Shown piece after piece: positions 8,395 to 17,367 of a stretch of DNA of 64,000 nt (position 1 is its first letter; each line of letters begins with the position of its first letter). The DNA comes from Anaerolineae bacterium. GTDB lineage: Bacteria; Chloroflexota; Anaerolineae; Promineifilales; Promineifilaceae. The position numbers and the translations under genes were made by a program. The notes beneath the pieces were generated by a model, which was not told the origin of the DNA, made no database searches, and saw nothing but the letters and a program-made list of their open reading frames with translations. The stretch is from contig JAHDWK010000022.1 in the NCBI GenBank assembly GCA_023382655.1, positions 62,001 through 126,000 of the forward strand, read 5' to 3'.

Positions 8395-11247
8395 TCAGGG
8401 AATATGCACAATCCATACAGGCGTAGCGCTCACCTGATCACCAAACACATCGCGGAAAACCACTGTTACCGTTTGCCCGGCCATTAAAACCATAGTCTGG
8501 CGCGGCAGAGGCACGATTTCCGGGTTAATAGTCTGCCCGTTGATAGAGAATCGCTTCACAAAAACCTCTTCCCCATTCAAAATGACAGCTAACTCATCGT
8601 CTACACTGATCGCGTTTAGCTCGTCTGCGGCGGCAGAAAAGAAAAACTGTCCCGTTGGCGGCAAATCAGCAGGGACATGAATGTTTGCCGTATAAAAAAT
8701 CTCTCCTTCAGAAGCAATCGGGCGTGGCGCAACACCGGCACTGACCCAGATGGGAAAGGGCTGAGGCGGCGGTGTGGGAGTCGGCCGCAAGATGATGGGT
8801 AGATAGAGGTAAGACATGGCGGGAGGTGGTGTTTCCTCATCGTTATCCACAATGGTTACGGTAGCCGAAATAGGCAAACCAGGCATCGTGTTGACGAAAT
8901 TAGCCAGTGACAGCGAGAATGTCTCACTTCCCTCAACCTGCAAATCATCGGTGATGGGTACCGTGAATGTGGTTTGGGTAACGCCAGGAGCAAAAGTGAG
9001 TGTGCCCAAACTTTGGGTGTAATCACTCCCGGCTACGGCCGTGCCGTCGGCCGTAGCGTAGGTCAGTGAAACAGGTTCCGGGTAAATATGGCTGAGCGTC
9101 ACCGTAAAGACTGCCTCCCCCACATCTTCCGGCACAGCAAATTGTCCACTGCTCAGGCTGACCAGCGGCAATGAATCATCATCTACGATCCATACCGTCG
9201 CCTCCGTCGTGCTACCCAACGTGGCATGAACCGGATCGCTCAGGGTCACGGTAAAGGTTTCATCCCCCTCAACAAGTTGATCATCCAGAATGGGTACCAG
9301 GATATTGACCTGGGTCATACCGGCGGTGAAAGTGAGAATGCCGGACACGGCCGTGTAATCCTCTCCAGTAACGGCCGTACCATCGGCCGTTTCATAATCC
9401 ACGCTCACGTCCAGAAACGGTTGGACAGGCGAAAGCACGGCCGTTACCATCACCTGCCCACCATCTTCATCCACCACATATTCGCTGGCGCTCAAGTTAA
9501 TTTGGGGGATGATGACCTGCGTCACGGCCGTGCTGCTGTTGTTGGTGGGCGTGATGTCGGCGCTGTTGCTGATGACGGCCGTGTTTACAATTGTCGTCTC
9601 GCTTATTAACTCTGGGCTGATGATGCCCGTCACCGTAATCAATCCGCCTGTACCGGGAGCCAGATTATCCACTTGCCAGACAAAGGATAGTCCTCCCGTT
9701 GGCGTGATGGTTGCGCCACTGCTCGTGAAGTTCGGATTGACGATACTCTCTGGCACAAAGTCAGTAATGATTGTGCCAAAGGCAATATGTGGGCCAGCGT
9801 TCGTGAAGGCAAGGGTGTAGGTGAGAGGTTGACCGGGTACGGCCGTGGCATCAGATACCGTCTTTTCTATACCAACATCAGCCACTAAGTCAGGATAAAA
9901 AAGATAGGCAGAACCGGAATCACAATTGGGGTCAGCAGGGCATAAATCATCATTATAATATGCCCCAACAACAACAACTTCGCCAAACATGCTGACATTC
10001 CAACCAAACCAATCGTTTGTCTCTCCATCACTGGCAACAAGCTTACTGGTTTCAATCCACTCACCAGGACTTGCATCGTCGGGTTCAAAAAGATAAGCTG
10101 TCCCGCTGTTAGCTTCTACACCATCACCATGCCGGGCACCAATGATCAGTTTTCCCTCTACTAAACTGAAAGAAACTCCAAATCTGTCTCCGGCTGCACC
10201 ATCCGAGGGAGTAAGCTGGGCAATCTGTCCCCAATTGTTTGCGCCACCAGCATTGCGGTCAAAGAGATATACTGCTCCAGGATTAGGTGATGTTTGTTGA
10301 CCACCCACCGCCGCCATGTCTCCTTCAATGTCCACATAAATTCCAAACAAATCATTTGCTGCCGGCTGATCTGGATAAAATTGGGCAACTTCACCCCAAT
10401 TGTTGGAGCCACCAGCATTTCGTTCAAGTACATAGACAGATCCAGACTGTGAACCATTATTATCCTGGCCATCAGCCCCCGCAACTATCGTGTCACCGGC
10501 AATTGCAACCGCAAGACCAAACCTATCTAAAGCAGCGCCGTCTGAGGTTAGCACTTTTCTGACCTGCCCCCAATTATTTGGGCCACCGGCATTCCGTTCA
10601 AATACATAAACTGCTCCCGCATCAGAACCATTACTATTATCATCCCAACGGGCGCCCACAACGACCGTATCCCCGCTTATATCCGCTGTCCAGGCAAACC
10701 GATCCTCATACGCGCCATCTGCGGCTATAAGTTTGGCCACCTGTCCCCAATTATTTGGGCCACCGGCATTACGCTCGAATATATAAGCGGCGCCTGACTC
10801 ATTAGCATTTCCATCGGCCACCGCGGCTCCTACAAGCAGTGTATCACCATCAATTGACAGGGAATTCCCAAAGCTATCCCTACCTGCACTATCAGAGGGG
10901 GTTATGATTTTTGTTAGACCCCAATTATTTGGCCCACCCAAGTGACGCTCATAGATGTACACTCGGCCAGGGATGTTGTTTGTTTCCCCTTGTGTTTGTC
11001 CTACAAAAAGCGTATCACCGTCAAGGAGTACAGAACGGCCGTACCGGCCATCCTCTAGCGCCGCTCCCTCAGGAGGGAGTAACTTTAATGTCTCCGTCAC
11101 CTCGATAAAATTAACATCTTCAGGACTAACGAAAACCGACTCAGGCACCTCTAGCTGGGAACGAAACGCCAAGACCTCACGGCCGTAACCCAACATCACT
11201 CCTACACTCAAAAAGATACCTATTAGGAAAAATATGCGTTTGTACAT
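8395..11247 (-). CDS. Giant secreted protein: FG-GAP-like propeller, DUF11 and two Calx-beta domains
   Basis: 950 residues from the ATG at 11247 (MYKRIFFLIGIFLSVGVMLG), chosen because it opens a signal peptide and matches the paralogue upstream. Residues about 45-470 are seven repeats of roughly 55-60 residues, each with a G-D-T-hydrophobic-V-G-A core and a YxFERNAGGPNNWGQ linker, resembling integrin-like FG-GAP propeller blades. A DUF11 domain follows (about 475-600), then two Calx-beta domains (INLSASEYVVDEDGG and VSLSSGQFAVPEDVGE), a YLYLPIILRP motif with Pro/Thr linker, and a C-terminal domain of about 120 residues. It is probably an extracellular adhesin or matrix protein. The propeller portion lacks ACGGCCGT octamers, whereas the DUF11/Calx part has many. 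Confidence 0.85.
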   Translation of the reverse strand: MYKRIFFLIGIFLSVGVMLGYGREVLAFRSQLEVPESVFVSPEDVNFIEVTETLKLLPPEGAALEDGRYGRSVLLDGDTLFVGQTQGETNNIPGRVYIYERHLGGPNNWGLTKIITPSDSAGRDSFGNSLSIDGDTLLVGAAVADGNANESGAAYIFERNAGGPNNWGQVAKLIAADGAYEDRFAWTADISGDTVVVGARWDDNSNGSDAGAVYVFERNAGGPNNWGQVRKVLTSDGAALDRFGLAVAIAGDTIVAGADGQDNNGSQSGSVYVLERNAGGSNNWGEVAQFYPDQPAANDLFGIYVDIEGDMAAVGGQQTSPNPGAVYLFDRNAGGANNWGQIAQLTPSDGAAGDRFGVSFSLVEGKLIIGARHGDGVEANSGTAYLFEPDDASPGEWIETSKLVASDGETNDWFGWNVSMFGEVVVVGAYYNDDLCPADPNCDSGSAYLFYPDLVADVGIEKTVSDATAVPGQPLTYTLAFTNAGPHIAFGTIITDFVPESIVNPNFTSSGATITPTGGLSFVWQVDNLAPGTGGLITVTGIISPELISETTIVNTAVISNSADITPTNNSSTAVTQVIIPQINLSASEYVVDEDGGQVMVTAVLSPVQPFLDVSVDYETADGTAVTGEDYTAVSGILTFTAGMTQVNILVPILDDQLVEGDETFTVTLSDPVHATLGSTTEATVWIVDDDSLPLVSLSSGQFAVPEDVGEAVFTVTLSHIYPEPVSLTYATADGTAVAGSDYTQSLGTLTFAPGVTQTTFTVPITDDLQVEGSETFSLSLANFVNTMPGLPISATVTIVDNDEETPPPAMSYLYLPIILRPTPTPPPQPFPIWVSAGVAPRPIASEGEIFYTANIHVPADLPPTGQFFFSAAADELNAISVDDELAVILNGEEVFVKRFSINGQTINPEIVPLPRQTMVLMAGQTVTVVFRDVFGDQVSATPVWIVHIP

Positions 11248-11336
11248 GATTATGGAATCCCCTTTTTGATAAGCTACCTGACGCCAGACCCCGCAACAAT
11301 GGCTGGTCCAATATGGCAACTTTCGTAACCAGCAAA
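11248..11336 (-). promoter_or_regulatory. Duplicated leader shared by the two giant secreted-protein genes
   Basis: The bases just upstream of the ATG at 11247 match those upstream of the paralogue start at 14696. On the plus strand both read TGTACATGAT, then GAATCCCCT, then AAGCTA-CTGACGCC-GAC, with small indels. Conservation of a non-coding leader alongside the signal peptide suggests that the promoter and ribosome-binding region were duplicated with the gene and are still under selection. No clear -35/-10 pair can be assigned by eye. Confidence 0.4.
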
Positions 11337-14300
11337 TTATGGGATGTAAACAATCCATAGAGAGGTGGCGCTCACCTGATCGCTAAACACATCACGGAAA
11401 ACCACTGTCACCGTTTGTCCAGCCATAAAAACCATGGTCTGGCGTGGTAGCGGCACAATCTCCGGGTAAATGGTTTGCCCATCGGTCGAGAAGCGCTTCA
11501 CAAATAGCTCCTGCCCATTCAAAACAAAGGCCAATTCGTCATCCACGCTGACCGGAGTAGGCTGATCTGGGTCAGCCGACAGAAAAAACTGACCCGTGGG
11601 CGGCAGATCGGCCGGTATGGGAATGGTCGCTGTAAAAAAGACCTCGCCCTGAAAGAGCGCCGGGCGTGGCGCAACACCAGCACTGATGAAAATTGGAAAG
11701 GCTGGCAGTGGCGGTGTGGGAGCCGGTCGCACGATCAAAGGCAAATAAAGGGCGAAGTGTGTTGGCGGGGGCGTCTCTTCATCGTTATCCAGAATAGTTA
11801 CAGCAGCCAACATAGCTGCACCAGGAGTAGCATTGGTCAGATTAGCCAGCGAAACGGTAAAGGTCTCACTTCCTTCAACCTGCGAGTCGTCTGTAATGGA
11901 CACGGTGAAGGTAGCCTGGGTAGTGCCAGGAGATAACGTGAGTGTACCGGATGTATAAGTGTAGTCGTTCCCCGCTACGGCCGTGCCATCGGTTGTCTCA
12001 TAGGTCAGTGAAACAGGTTCCGGGTAAATATGGCTGAGCGTCACCGTAAAGACAACTTCGCCCACATCTTCGGGAACAACATATTGGTCACTGCTCAGGC
12101 TAATGAGGGGGAAGGCATCGTCATCTACGATCAGGACGGTGGCTTCGGCTGTATTACCTATCGTCGCGTGAACCGGATCGCTTAGTCCTACCGTGAATGT
12201 TTCATCTCCCTCAACAACGGTGTCATCCAGAATGGGCACAAAGATAGATGCCTCGGTCATACCGACGGTAAAGGTGAGAATGCCGGACACGGCCGTGTAA
12301 TCCTCATCTGCCAGCGCCGTGCCGTCGGCCGTTTCATACACCACACTGACCGGTTCGAGATATGGATGATTCAAGGTAACAGTTAACACCGCCTGCCCAC
12401 CATCCTCCAGAACGGTGTAGTCGGTGGCGCTCAAATTGATTTCAGGATAGGTATCATCGTCCAAAATGGTGATGGTGGCGTTTGTCATGCCCCCCAAGAT
12501 AGCATAGACAGGATCGCTGAGTTCCAGGCTAAACATCTCGTCTGGTTCCACCAGTTGGTCATCCAGGATGGGCACGAGGATTTGCGCCTCTGTCGTCCCG
12601 GCAGTGAAGGTGAGAATACCGGACACGGTCGTGTAATCCTCCCCTGCCAGTGCCGTACCGTCGGCCGTTTCATAACCCACGCTCACGTCCAGAAACGGTT
12701 GGGTCGGAGAGAGTACGGCCGTTACCACCACCTGCCCAGCATCTTCATCCACCACATATTCGCTCGCGCTCAAGTTAATTTGGGGGATGATGACCTGGGT
12801 CACGGCCGTGCTGCTGTTATTGGTGGAGGTGATGTCGGTGCTGTTGGAAATGACGGCCGTGTTCACAATCGTCATCTCGCTCAATAACTCTGGGCTAATG
12901 ATGCCCGTCACGGTGATAACACCGCCTGTACCGGGAGTCAGATCAGCCACCTCCCAAACAAAGGGTAGGCTACCTGTTGGCGTAATGACCGCGCCACTAC
13001 TGGTAAAGGTCGAATTGACGATGACACCTGGAACAAGATCGGTGATAACGGTGCTAACAGCAACCCCAGGGCCAGCATTTGTAAAAGCGAGGGTGTAAGT
13101 GAGAGGTTGGCCAGGGAGCGCTGTGTTTGTATTGACCATTTTAGCCAATGACACATCAGAGCTGGCGCCAAAATTGGCTCCATGCACCGTTACAATTTCA
13201 CCCGCGAATGCCTTACCTGGCGCAATTCTCGTCACTACGGGTGGACTATTGGCATCCAGGTGGTTGCCCACTTCAATATCGCCGAGAATCCAGGCGGGTG
13301 GCGCGCCTGCATTCCAGGCAGATTCCGTATCTCCCCAATAATTTTCTTCAGCCACAATAGACCTGGTCGTCTGATTCATCAGTGCATATGCGCCAGGTTC
13401 AAATCCAGAAAATACATTGTGTGAAATGACAGGAGTCACCGTACCAAACACATTGTCGTTATTATTGATAGCTATACCCTTTGGGGCCACACGAATGGTG
13501 TTATGCTGAATAATCGGTCTTAACCATAAGATCTGAGACCCATTTCCCCCATCTCGATCTAAAAATAAGTAAAGATTGGTTTCGTTGTTTTCAAAAAGGT
13601 TGTTTTCAATGAGGGGTTGGGCATCTGTTCTGTTCCCACCACCGGCAGCTAAGAGGAAATAACCATACACAGAATTGTTTATGATTGTATTGTTTCTGAT
13701 CGTTGAAACATCATCAGCGCGACCGCCATCCCAGGAGTTAACATACATATAAATACCGGTGCCATTGCCTGTAATGGTGTTATTTTGAACAATAGCCTGA
13801 CTGGTTGCCGTTCCAACTCCGGTGGACGTGGCCAGGTCAACTCCATAGGTTGTATTGTTTTGAATAAGATTGTGGCTGATATTCTCCTGTGTATTTGTTC
13901 CACTTGAGAAAATACGTTTACGAACCCCAGTATGGTTTTCCTCAATCAGACAATTACTTACTACGCCGCCGAGGTTGCCCCCAGTTTCATCATAGACATA
14001 GAAAGCTACACCGAAACGCGCATATTGGATAACGCAGCTTCTGATATAAGATTCTGTACTGTTTCGGCGAATGATGATGCCGCCCCAATCTTCGGGCACA
14101 GGCGTTGTTGCATTGGAGGTGAAATAGACAGGAGATTCCCCCGTCCCGGCTGCTACAAGCCTGCCGTGAATATGGATTTCAGTTTTATTTGACCATAACC
14201 CACTGGCCCGGTCGTCACTATTCGCTGCGAAGAAGACAGTGACTCCGGGAGTTATGGTAAGCGTGGCATTCGCAGCAACGGTTACATCTCCGGTCAGAAG

Positions 14301-14696
14301 GATGTTTTGATCCCAGGTTGTGTCAACATTGATCGGCCCGCTAAAGGAGACAGCCCAGCTACTGCCTATGCCTGATGTATTGGGTACGAAGTTATCACCC
14401 ACGACAAATGGCGCCGGGTTGCTTATGCCGTCTGGCGTTTGCACAAACACATCGCCATCTACAACATTGGGCGGCACAACGGCCGTCAGCCGCACCGGCT
14501 CTAACAACGTTATTTCCCCTGTCAAACCATCTGGAAACCAGAGCAGGGTGGAAAACATTTGTGAAGATGATGTGGCCACAGACTGCCCGTCGGCACTTAT
14601 CTCTGGCGTCAACATGGCTAATACAGCACGGCCGTAACCCAACAACACACCTACACTCAAAAAGATGCCCAGCAGAAAAAATATGCGTTTGTACAT
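11337..14696 (-). CDS. Giant secreted protein: parallel beta-helix, TIG-like, DUF11 and three Calx-beta domains
   Basis: 1119 residues. The signal peptide (MYKRIFFLLGIFLSVGVLLG) is nearly identical to that of the downstream paralogue. Residues about 115-470 form a right-handed beta-helix of N-rich turns (NNTITGNGTGIYMYVN, NNTIINNSVYGYFLL). A TIG-like segment follows (PPVVTRIAPGKAFAGEIVTV), then DUF11, three Calx-beta domains (cores YVVDEDAGQ, YTVLEDGGQ, YVVPEDVGE with DGTA...DYT), an LYLPLIVRPAPTPP motif and the same C-terminal domain as its neighbour. It is probably a surface adhesin, with Calx-beta domains binding calcium. It is a tandem duplicate of the next gene that differs in its N-terminal module. 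Confidence 0.85.
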   Translation of the reverse strand: MYKRIFFLLGIFLSVGVLLGYGRAVLAMLTPEISADGQSVATSSSQMFSTLLWFPDGLTGEITLLEPVRLTAVVPPNVVDGDVFVQTPDGISNPAPFVVGDNFVPNTSGIGSSWAVSFSGPINVDTTWDQNILLTGDVTVAANATLTITPGVTVFFAANSDDRASGLWSNKTEIHIHGRLVAAGTGESPVYFTSNATTPVPEDWGGIIIRRNSTESYIRSCVIQYARFGVAFYVYDETGGNLGGVVSNCLIEENHTGVRKRIFSSGTNTQENISHNLIQNNTTYGVDLATSTGVGTATSQAIVQNNTITGNGTGIYMYVNSWDGGRADDVSTIRNNTIINNSVYGYFLLAAGGGNRTDAQPLIENNLFENNETNLYLFLDRDGGNGSQILWLRPIIQHNTIRVAPKGIAINNNDNVFGTVTPVISHNVFSGFEPGAYALMNQTTRSIVAEENYWGDTESAWNAGAPPAWILGDIEVGNHLDANSPPVVTRIAPGKAFAGEIVTVHGANFGASSDVSLAKMVNTNTALPGQPLTYTLAFTNAGPGVAVSTVITDLVPGVIVNSTFTSSGAVITPTGSLPFVWEVADLTPGTGGVITVTGIISPELLSEMTIVNTAVISNSTDITSTNNSSTAVTQVIIPQINLSASEYVVDEDAGQVVVTAVLSPTQPFLDVSVGYETADGTALAGEDYTTVSGILTFTAGTTEAQILVPILDDQLVEPDEMFSLELSDPVYAILGGMTNATITILDDDTYPEINLSATDYTVLEDGGQAVLTVTLNHPYLEPVSVVYETADGTALADEDYTAVSGILTFTVGMTEASIFVPILDDTVVEGDETFTVGLSDPVHATIGNTAEATVLIVDDDAFPLISLSSDQYVVPEDVGEVVFTVTLSHIYPEPVSLTYETTDGTAVAGNDYTYTSGTLTLSPGTTQATFTVSITDDSQVEGSETFTVSLANLTNATPGAAMLAAVTILDNDEETPPPTHFALYLPLIVRPAPTPPLPAFPIFISAGVAPRPALFQGEVFFTATIPIPADLPPTGQFFLSADPDQPTPVSVDDELAFVLNGQELFVKRFSTDGQTIYPEIVPLPRQTMVFMAGQTVTVVFRDVFSDQVSATSLWIVYIP

Positions 14697-14819
14697 GATA
14701 GTTTGAATCCCCTGTTAATAAGCTAACTGACGCCTGACACTGCATGCCCCAGTCTCCGACAACTGGGCAAAATTTTACCGTTTTTTACCAGGTGGGGCAA
14801 AGTACGGTTGTCCTGGTTA

Positions 14820-14876
14820 TCCGTAAACCGACTTCCGATTACGGATTACGGGTCACGGGTCACGAATTACGAACTA
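14820..14876. repeat. Word-repeat element (CGATTACGGATTACGGGTCACG type)
   Basis: Imperfect tandem copies of the word GATTACG / GGTCACG / GAATTACG, ending at the stop codon of the uridine kinase gene (CTA, 14874-14876). Only one orientation is well developed here. The same word family recurs at 28643-28742, 45467-45547 and 56610-56659. Confidence 0.6.
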
Positions 14877-15506
14877 CGGCCGTTCCGCCAACAACGCCTG
14901 CAACCGCGACACCACCATAGCAATGGCCACCTCGTTCATCCCCCCATTTGGCAAAATCACGTCGGCAAACCGTTTGCTTGGCTCCACAAACTTGATGTGC
15001 ATCGGCCGTACCGTCTCCAGATATTGGGCAATCACCGAATCCAGCGAACGGCCGCGCTCCTGCATATCTCGCTGCAAACGGCGGATAAAACGCACATCGG
15101 CATCTGTATCCACAAACAGCTTGATGTCCATCAACTCCCGCAACTTCCGCCGCGTGAAAATCAAAATCCCATCTACCAGGATAATCGGGCAGGGTGACAC
15201 CAACACCGTCTCCGCGGTACGCCGGTGCCGCGTAAAATCGTAGACCGGCACCGCCACCGACTCCCCGGCCAACAACTGCTTGATATGCTCGATGAGCAAC
15301 TTGGTCTCCAACGAATTGGGATGGTCGTAATTCACTGCGGCCCGTTCCGCAAATGAGAGATCGGGACGATCTTTGTAGTAGGCATCATGGGGCAAGTAGG
15401 CGATCTGGGATTGGCCAACGGCCGTTAAAATTGTCCGCGCCACCGTCGTCTTACCCGATGCTGTCCCCCCCGCCACCCCAAACACCACCGGCTTCTTTTT
15501 ACTCAT
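14874..15506 (-). CDS. udk: Uridine kinase
   Basis: 210 residues, the usual length for bacterial uridine-cytidine kinase. The N-terminus holds the P-loop (VVFGVAGGTASGKTTVARTI), followed by HDAYYKDRPDLSF and NYDHPNSLET, both characteristic of the family, then YDFTRHRRTAETV and ILVDGILIFTRRKLRELMD. It phosphorylates uridine and cytidine in the pyrimidine salvage pathway in the cytoplasm. It stands alone on the minus strand, with a tandem word repeat (15513-15582) just upstream and another element at its stop codon. Confidence 0.93.
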   Translation of the reverse strand: MSKKKPVVFGVAGGTASGKTTVARTILTAVGQSQIAYLPHDAYYKDRPDLSFAERAAVNYDHPNSLETKLLIEHIKQLLAGESVAVPVYDFTRHRRTAETVLVSPCPIILVDGILIFTRRKLRELMDIKLFVDTDADVRFIRRLQRDMQERGRSLDSVIAQYLETVRPMHIKFVEPSKRFADVILPNGGMNEVAIAMVVSRLQALLAERP

Positions 15507-15512
15507 ATTCCA

Positions 15513-15582
15513 CCTTCGCGCTCCTTTGCGTCTTCCGTAAAGTCCTTTGCGTCTTTCGCAAAGTCCTTCGCGTCCCTTCGCG
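15513..15582. repeat. Tandem word repeat (CCTTTGCGTCTTTCGCAAAG type)
   Basis: Five to six imperfect copies of a word of about 10 bp, variants of CCTTTGCGTC / CCTTCGCGTC, with partly self-complementary units (CTTTCGCAAAG). It lies between the uridine kinase start and the tRNA terminator. There is no constant repeat-plus-spacer periodicity, so it is not a CRISPR array. Confidence 0.6.
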
Positions 15583-15597
15583 GATCAGGAGATAAAC

Positions 15598-15623
15598 AAA
15601 AAGGCCAGCCTAAAGCTGACCTT
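15598..15623 (-). terminator. Rho-independent terminator of tRNA-Thr
   Basis: Read on the minus strand: AAGGTCAGC, loop TTTAG, GCTGGCCTT, then TTT. This gives a 9-bp stem (one G-T pair) followed by a run of T, 8 bp beyond the 3' end of the tRNA. Confidence 0.8.
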
Positions 15624-15630
15624 CATGCCA

Positions 15631-15703
15631 AGCCAGCTAAGGGAGTCGAACCCTTGACCTACGCATTACGAGTGCGTCGCTCTACCGACTGAGCTAAGCT
15701 GGC
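15631..15703 (-). tRNA. tRNA-Thr (anticodon CGU)
   Basis: A 73-nt cloverleaf on the minus strand. The acceptor arm GCCAGCT pairs with AGCTGGC, the D-arm is GCTCAGTCGGTAGAGC, the anticodon stem ACGCA/TGCGT encloses loop CTCGTAA (anticodon CGT at 34-36, reading ACG), and the T-arm contains GGTTCGACTCC. CCA is not encoded (the next bases are TGG), so CCA-adding enzyme is required. Its own terminator follows. Confidence 0.96.
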
Positions 15704-15808
15704 GTTGCGGGCAAAATTATAACAGTCACCCCCAACCCTGACAAACCGGTTGTCACAAACAGGTCATCCGTGATAAAACAGGCCAATCACACCAGCAAGG
15801 AAATCAAC

Positions 15809-16414
15809 ATGAGTACAGAACAAACCACGCCAGCGAATGCGCCCTTACCCGCCCACGTTCCCGGCATCCCTACCGAAACAACCGCCCAAAAAGAACAAAA
15901 ACAGCGTGACGCCCGGCGACATGAAATAGAAAAAACAGCCAGCGTTGTTGGTCCAGATCGTATCATCCTCAACGGTGAAGACCTGTCCAAAATGGATCTA
16001 AGCGGCATCAACTTGAGTGGAGCCAGAATGAACGATGTCAATTTGAAAAAAGCAAACCTGCAAGGGGCACAACTGGAAGGCACGTCACTGGAACGGGCGC
16101 AGCTCATTCAAACTAACCTACAAGGGTCGTCAATGAAAAAAGCCAAATTGTTTATGGCCTCTCTGAAAAATGCTAACCTGGAAAACGCAGACCTCACCGA
16201 AGCGTACCTGGGCAAAGTCACTTTACAGGGCGCAAATTTACAGCAATGTAACTTCAGCAAGGCCCGGCTACATTTCACCGATTTACGCGGATGTGACCTG
16301 AGCAGCGCCAGCCTGACGGGCACAGATTTACGCGAAGCACGTTACAACAAACAAACTAAATGGCCGCCCGATTTTAAACTACCAGAACTGACAGGCGCTG
16401 TCCTGATAGATTAG
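15809..16414 (+). CDS. Pentapeptide-repeat protein
   Basis: 201 residues from the ATG at 15809, preceded by AAGGA at good spacing. After a polar, charged N-terminus of about 60 residues, the rest is a run of A(N/D)LxxAxL pentapeptides (for example LSGINLSGARMNDVNLKKAN and LENADLTEAYLGKVTLQGAN), which fold into a right-handed quadrilateral beta-helix. No signal peptide or membrane segment is present, so it is probably cytoplasmic. Some pentapeptide proteins protect DNA gyrase, but the function here is unknown. Confidence 0.85.
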   Translation: MSTEQTTPANAPLPAHVPGIPTETTAQKEQKQRDARRHEIEKTASVVGPDRIILNGEDLSKMDLSGINLSGARMNDVNLKKANLQGAQLEGTSLERAQLIQTNLQGSSMKKAKLFMASLKNANLENADLTEAYLGKVTLQGANLQQCNFSKARLHFTDLRGCDLSSASLTGTDLREARYNKQTKWPPDFKLPELTGAVLID

Positions 16415-16417
16415 CCA

Positions 16418-16449
16418 TGAAACGAAGTCCGAAGTCGGACTTCGTTTCA
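16418..16449. terminator. Bidirectional hairpin between convergent genes
   Basis: Perfect 13-bp inverted repeat TGAAACGAAGTCC / GGACTTCGTTTCA with a 6-base loop, 4 bp after the stop of the pentapeptide-repeat gene and 4 bp before the stop of the convergent rhodanese gene. There is no T-run on either side, so it may act as an mRNA 3'-end structure rather than a classic intrinsic terminator. Confidence 0.6.
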
Positions 16450-16453
16450 CCGA

Positions 16454-17293
16454 TTACCGATTACCATCCCCCACGGCCACCGGATTCCCCGGCTGGCGGC
16501 TCCATTCGCTCCACGAACCAACGTAGAGACGGCCGTACCCCAACCCACTATGCGCCATCGCCAGGACATTGGCGCAGGCGCTCACGCCGGAACCGCAATA
16601 AAAAACAGCCTCATCTGGCGGCGTGCTCCTCAAAACCACCTCCAGTTTTGACCGCAGTTGATCAGGAGGTAGGTAACGGCCGTCCACTCCCCAATTCTCT
16701 TCATAAAAGTAACTAACTGCCCCCGGAATGTGCCCCGCTTTGGCATCAATCGGCTCGATCTCGCCGCGATAACGAGCCGGGCCGCGTGAATCCACCAGCA
16801 GCGGCACGCCGGGCACATCGGCCATTTGCACCAGCCAGCCGGTATGGGGCGCGCCGGCAAAGACGGCTGTTCGCCCCGTCGCCACATCCCGGCTTACCGG
16901 CAATCCGGCACTCTGCCACGCCGTCCAACCGCCATCCAGCACGGCCGTTGCCGCATGTCCCATATACTGCAACATCCACCATAACCGCGCCGCATACGCC
17001 CCATTGCTGGCGTCATAGACCACCACCTGCTTCCGTTCATCAATCCCCAACCGACCAAACAACGCCGTCATTGCTGCCGGGGTGGGCAAGGGGTGTCGCC
17101 CACGATCCGTCACCGGCGACCCGCTTAAATCCTCGTCCAGATGCGCATACAACGCCCCCGGAATGTGACCGGCGGCATATTGGCGGCGACCCGCTTCCGT
17201 ATCTGCCAGTTCAAACCGGCAATCTACGATCACCCAGTTGGGATCAGACAAATGAGGCAGCAGAGATTCCGGGGAGATGAGGGTCGTGAACAT
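16454..17293 (-). CDS. Sulfurtransferase (two-domain rhodanese)
   Basis: 279 residues, typical of tandem rhodanese proteins (thiosulfate or 3-mercaptopyruvate sulfurtransferases). The N-terminal inactive domain begins LISPESLLPHLSDPNWVIVD and contains GHIPGALYAHLDEDLSG; the C-terminal domain has LLVDSRGPARYRGE, GHIPGAVSYFYEENW and the catalytic loop VFYCGSGVSACANVLA with the active-site Cys. The loop CGSGVSA is closer to the 3-mercaptopyruvate type. It is probably cytoplasmic. The last codons and TAA stop (GDGNR-stop) are read from CGATTACCGATTACC, a word also used in the intergenic element at 38793. Confidence 0.9.
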   Translation of the reverse strand: MFTTLISPESLLPHLSDPNWVIVDCRFELADTEAGRRQYAAGHIPGALYAHLDEDLSGSPVTDRGRHPLPTPAAMTALFGRLGIDERKQVVVYDASNGAYAARLWWMLQYMGHAATAVLDGGWTAWQSAGLPVSRDVATGRTAVFAGAPHTGWLVQMADVPGVPLLVDSRGPARYRGEIEPIDAKAGHIPGAVSYFYEENWGVDGRYLPPDQLRSKLEVVLRSTPPDEAVFYCGSGVSACANVLAMAHSGLGYGRLYVGSWSEWSRQPGNPVAVGDGNR

Positions 17294-17306
17294 GGGGATT
17301 CCTCAG

Positions 17307-17363
17307 GAGATATTGGGGTAGTGAGATATTGGGATACTGAATATCTCAATATCCTCATATCCC
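17307..17363. repeat. Word-palindrome element (GAGATATTGGG type)
   Basis: Left half: GAGATATTGGGGTAGTGAGATATTGGGATA. Right half: AATATCTCAATATCCTCATATCCCA, its approximate reverse complement. It fills the gap between the PKD/CAP gene start side and the rhodanese gene and ends 4 bp from a stop codon. Confidence 0.7.
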
Positions 17364-17367
17364 ACTC

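Noticed and set aside
8395..14696. Mobile element or prophage tail-fibre origin for the two giant proteins
   Set aside because: No transposase, integrase, terminase or terminal inverted repeats are present; signal peptides and domain set fit ordinary secreted adhesins.
15513..15582. CRISPR array
   Set aside because: Units are about 10 bp, imperfect and contiguous with no spacers of constant length; no cas genes in the window. The same holds for all other word elements.
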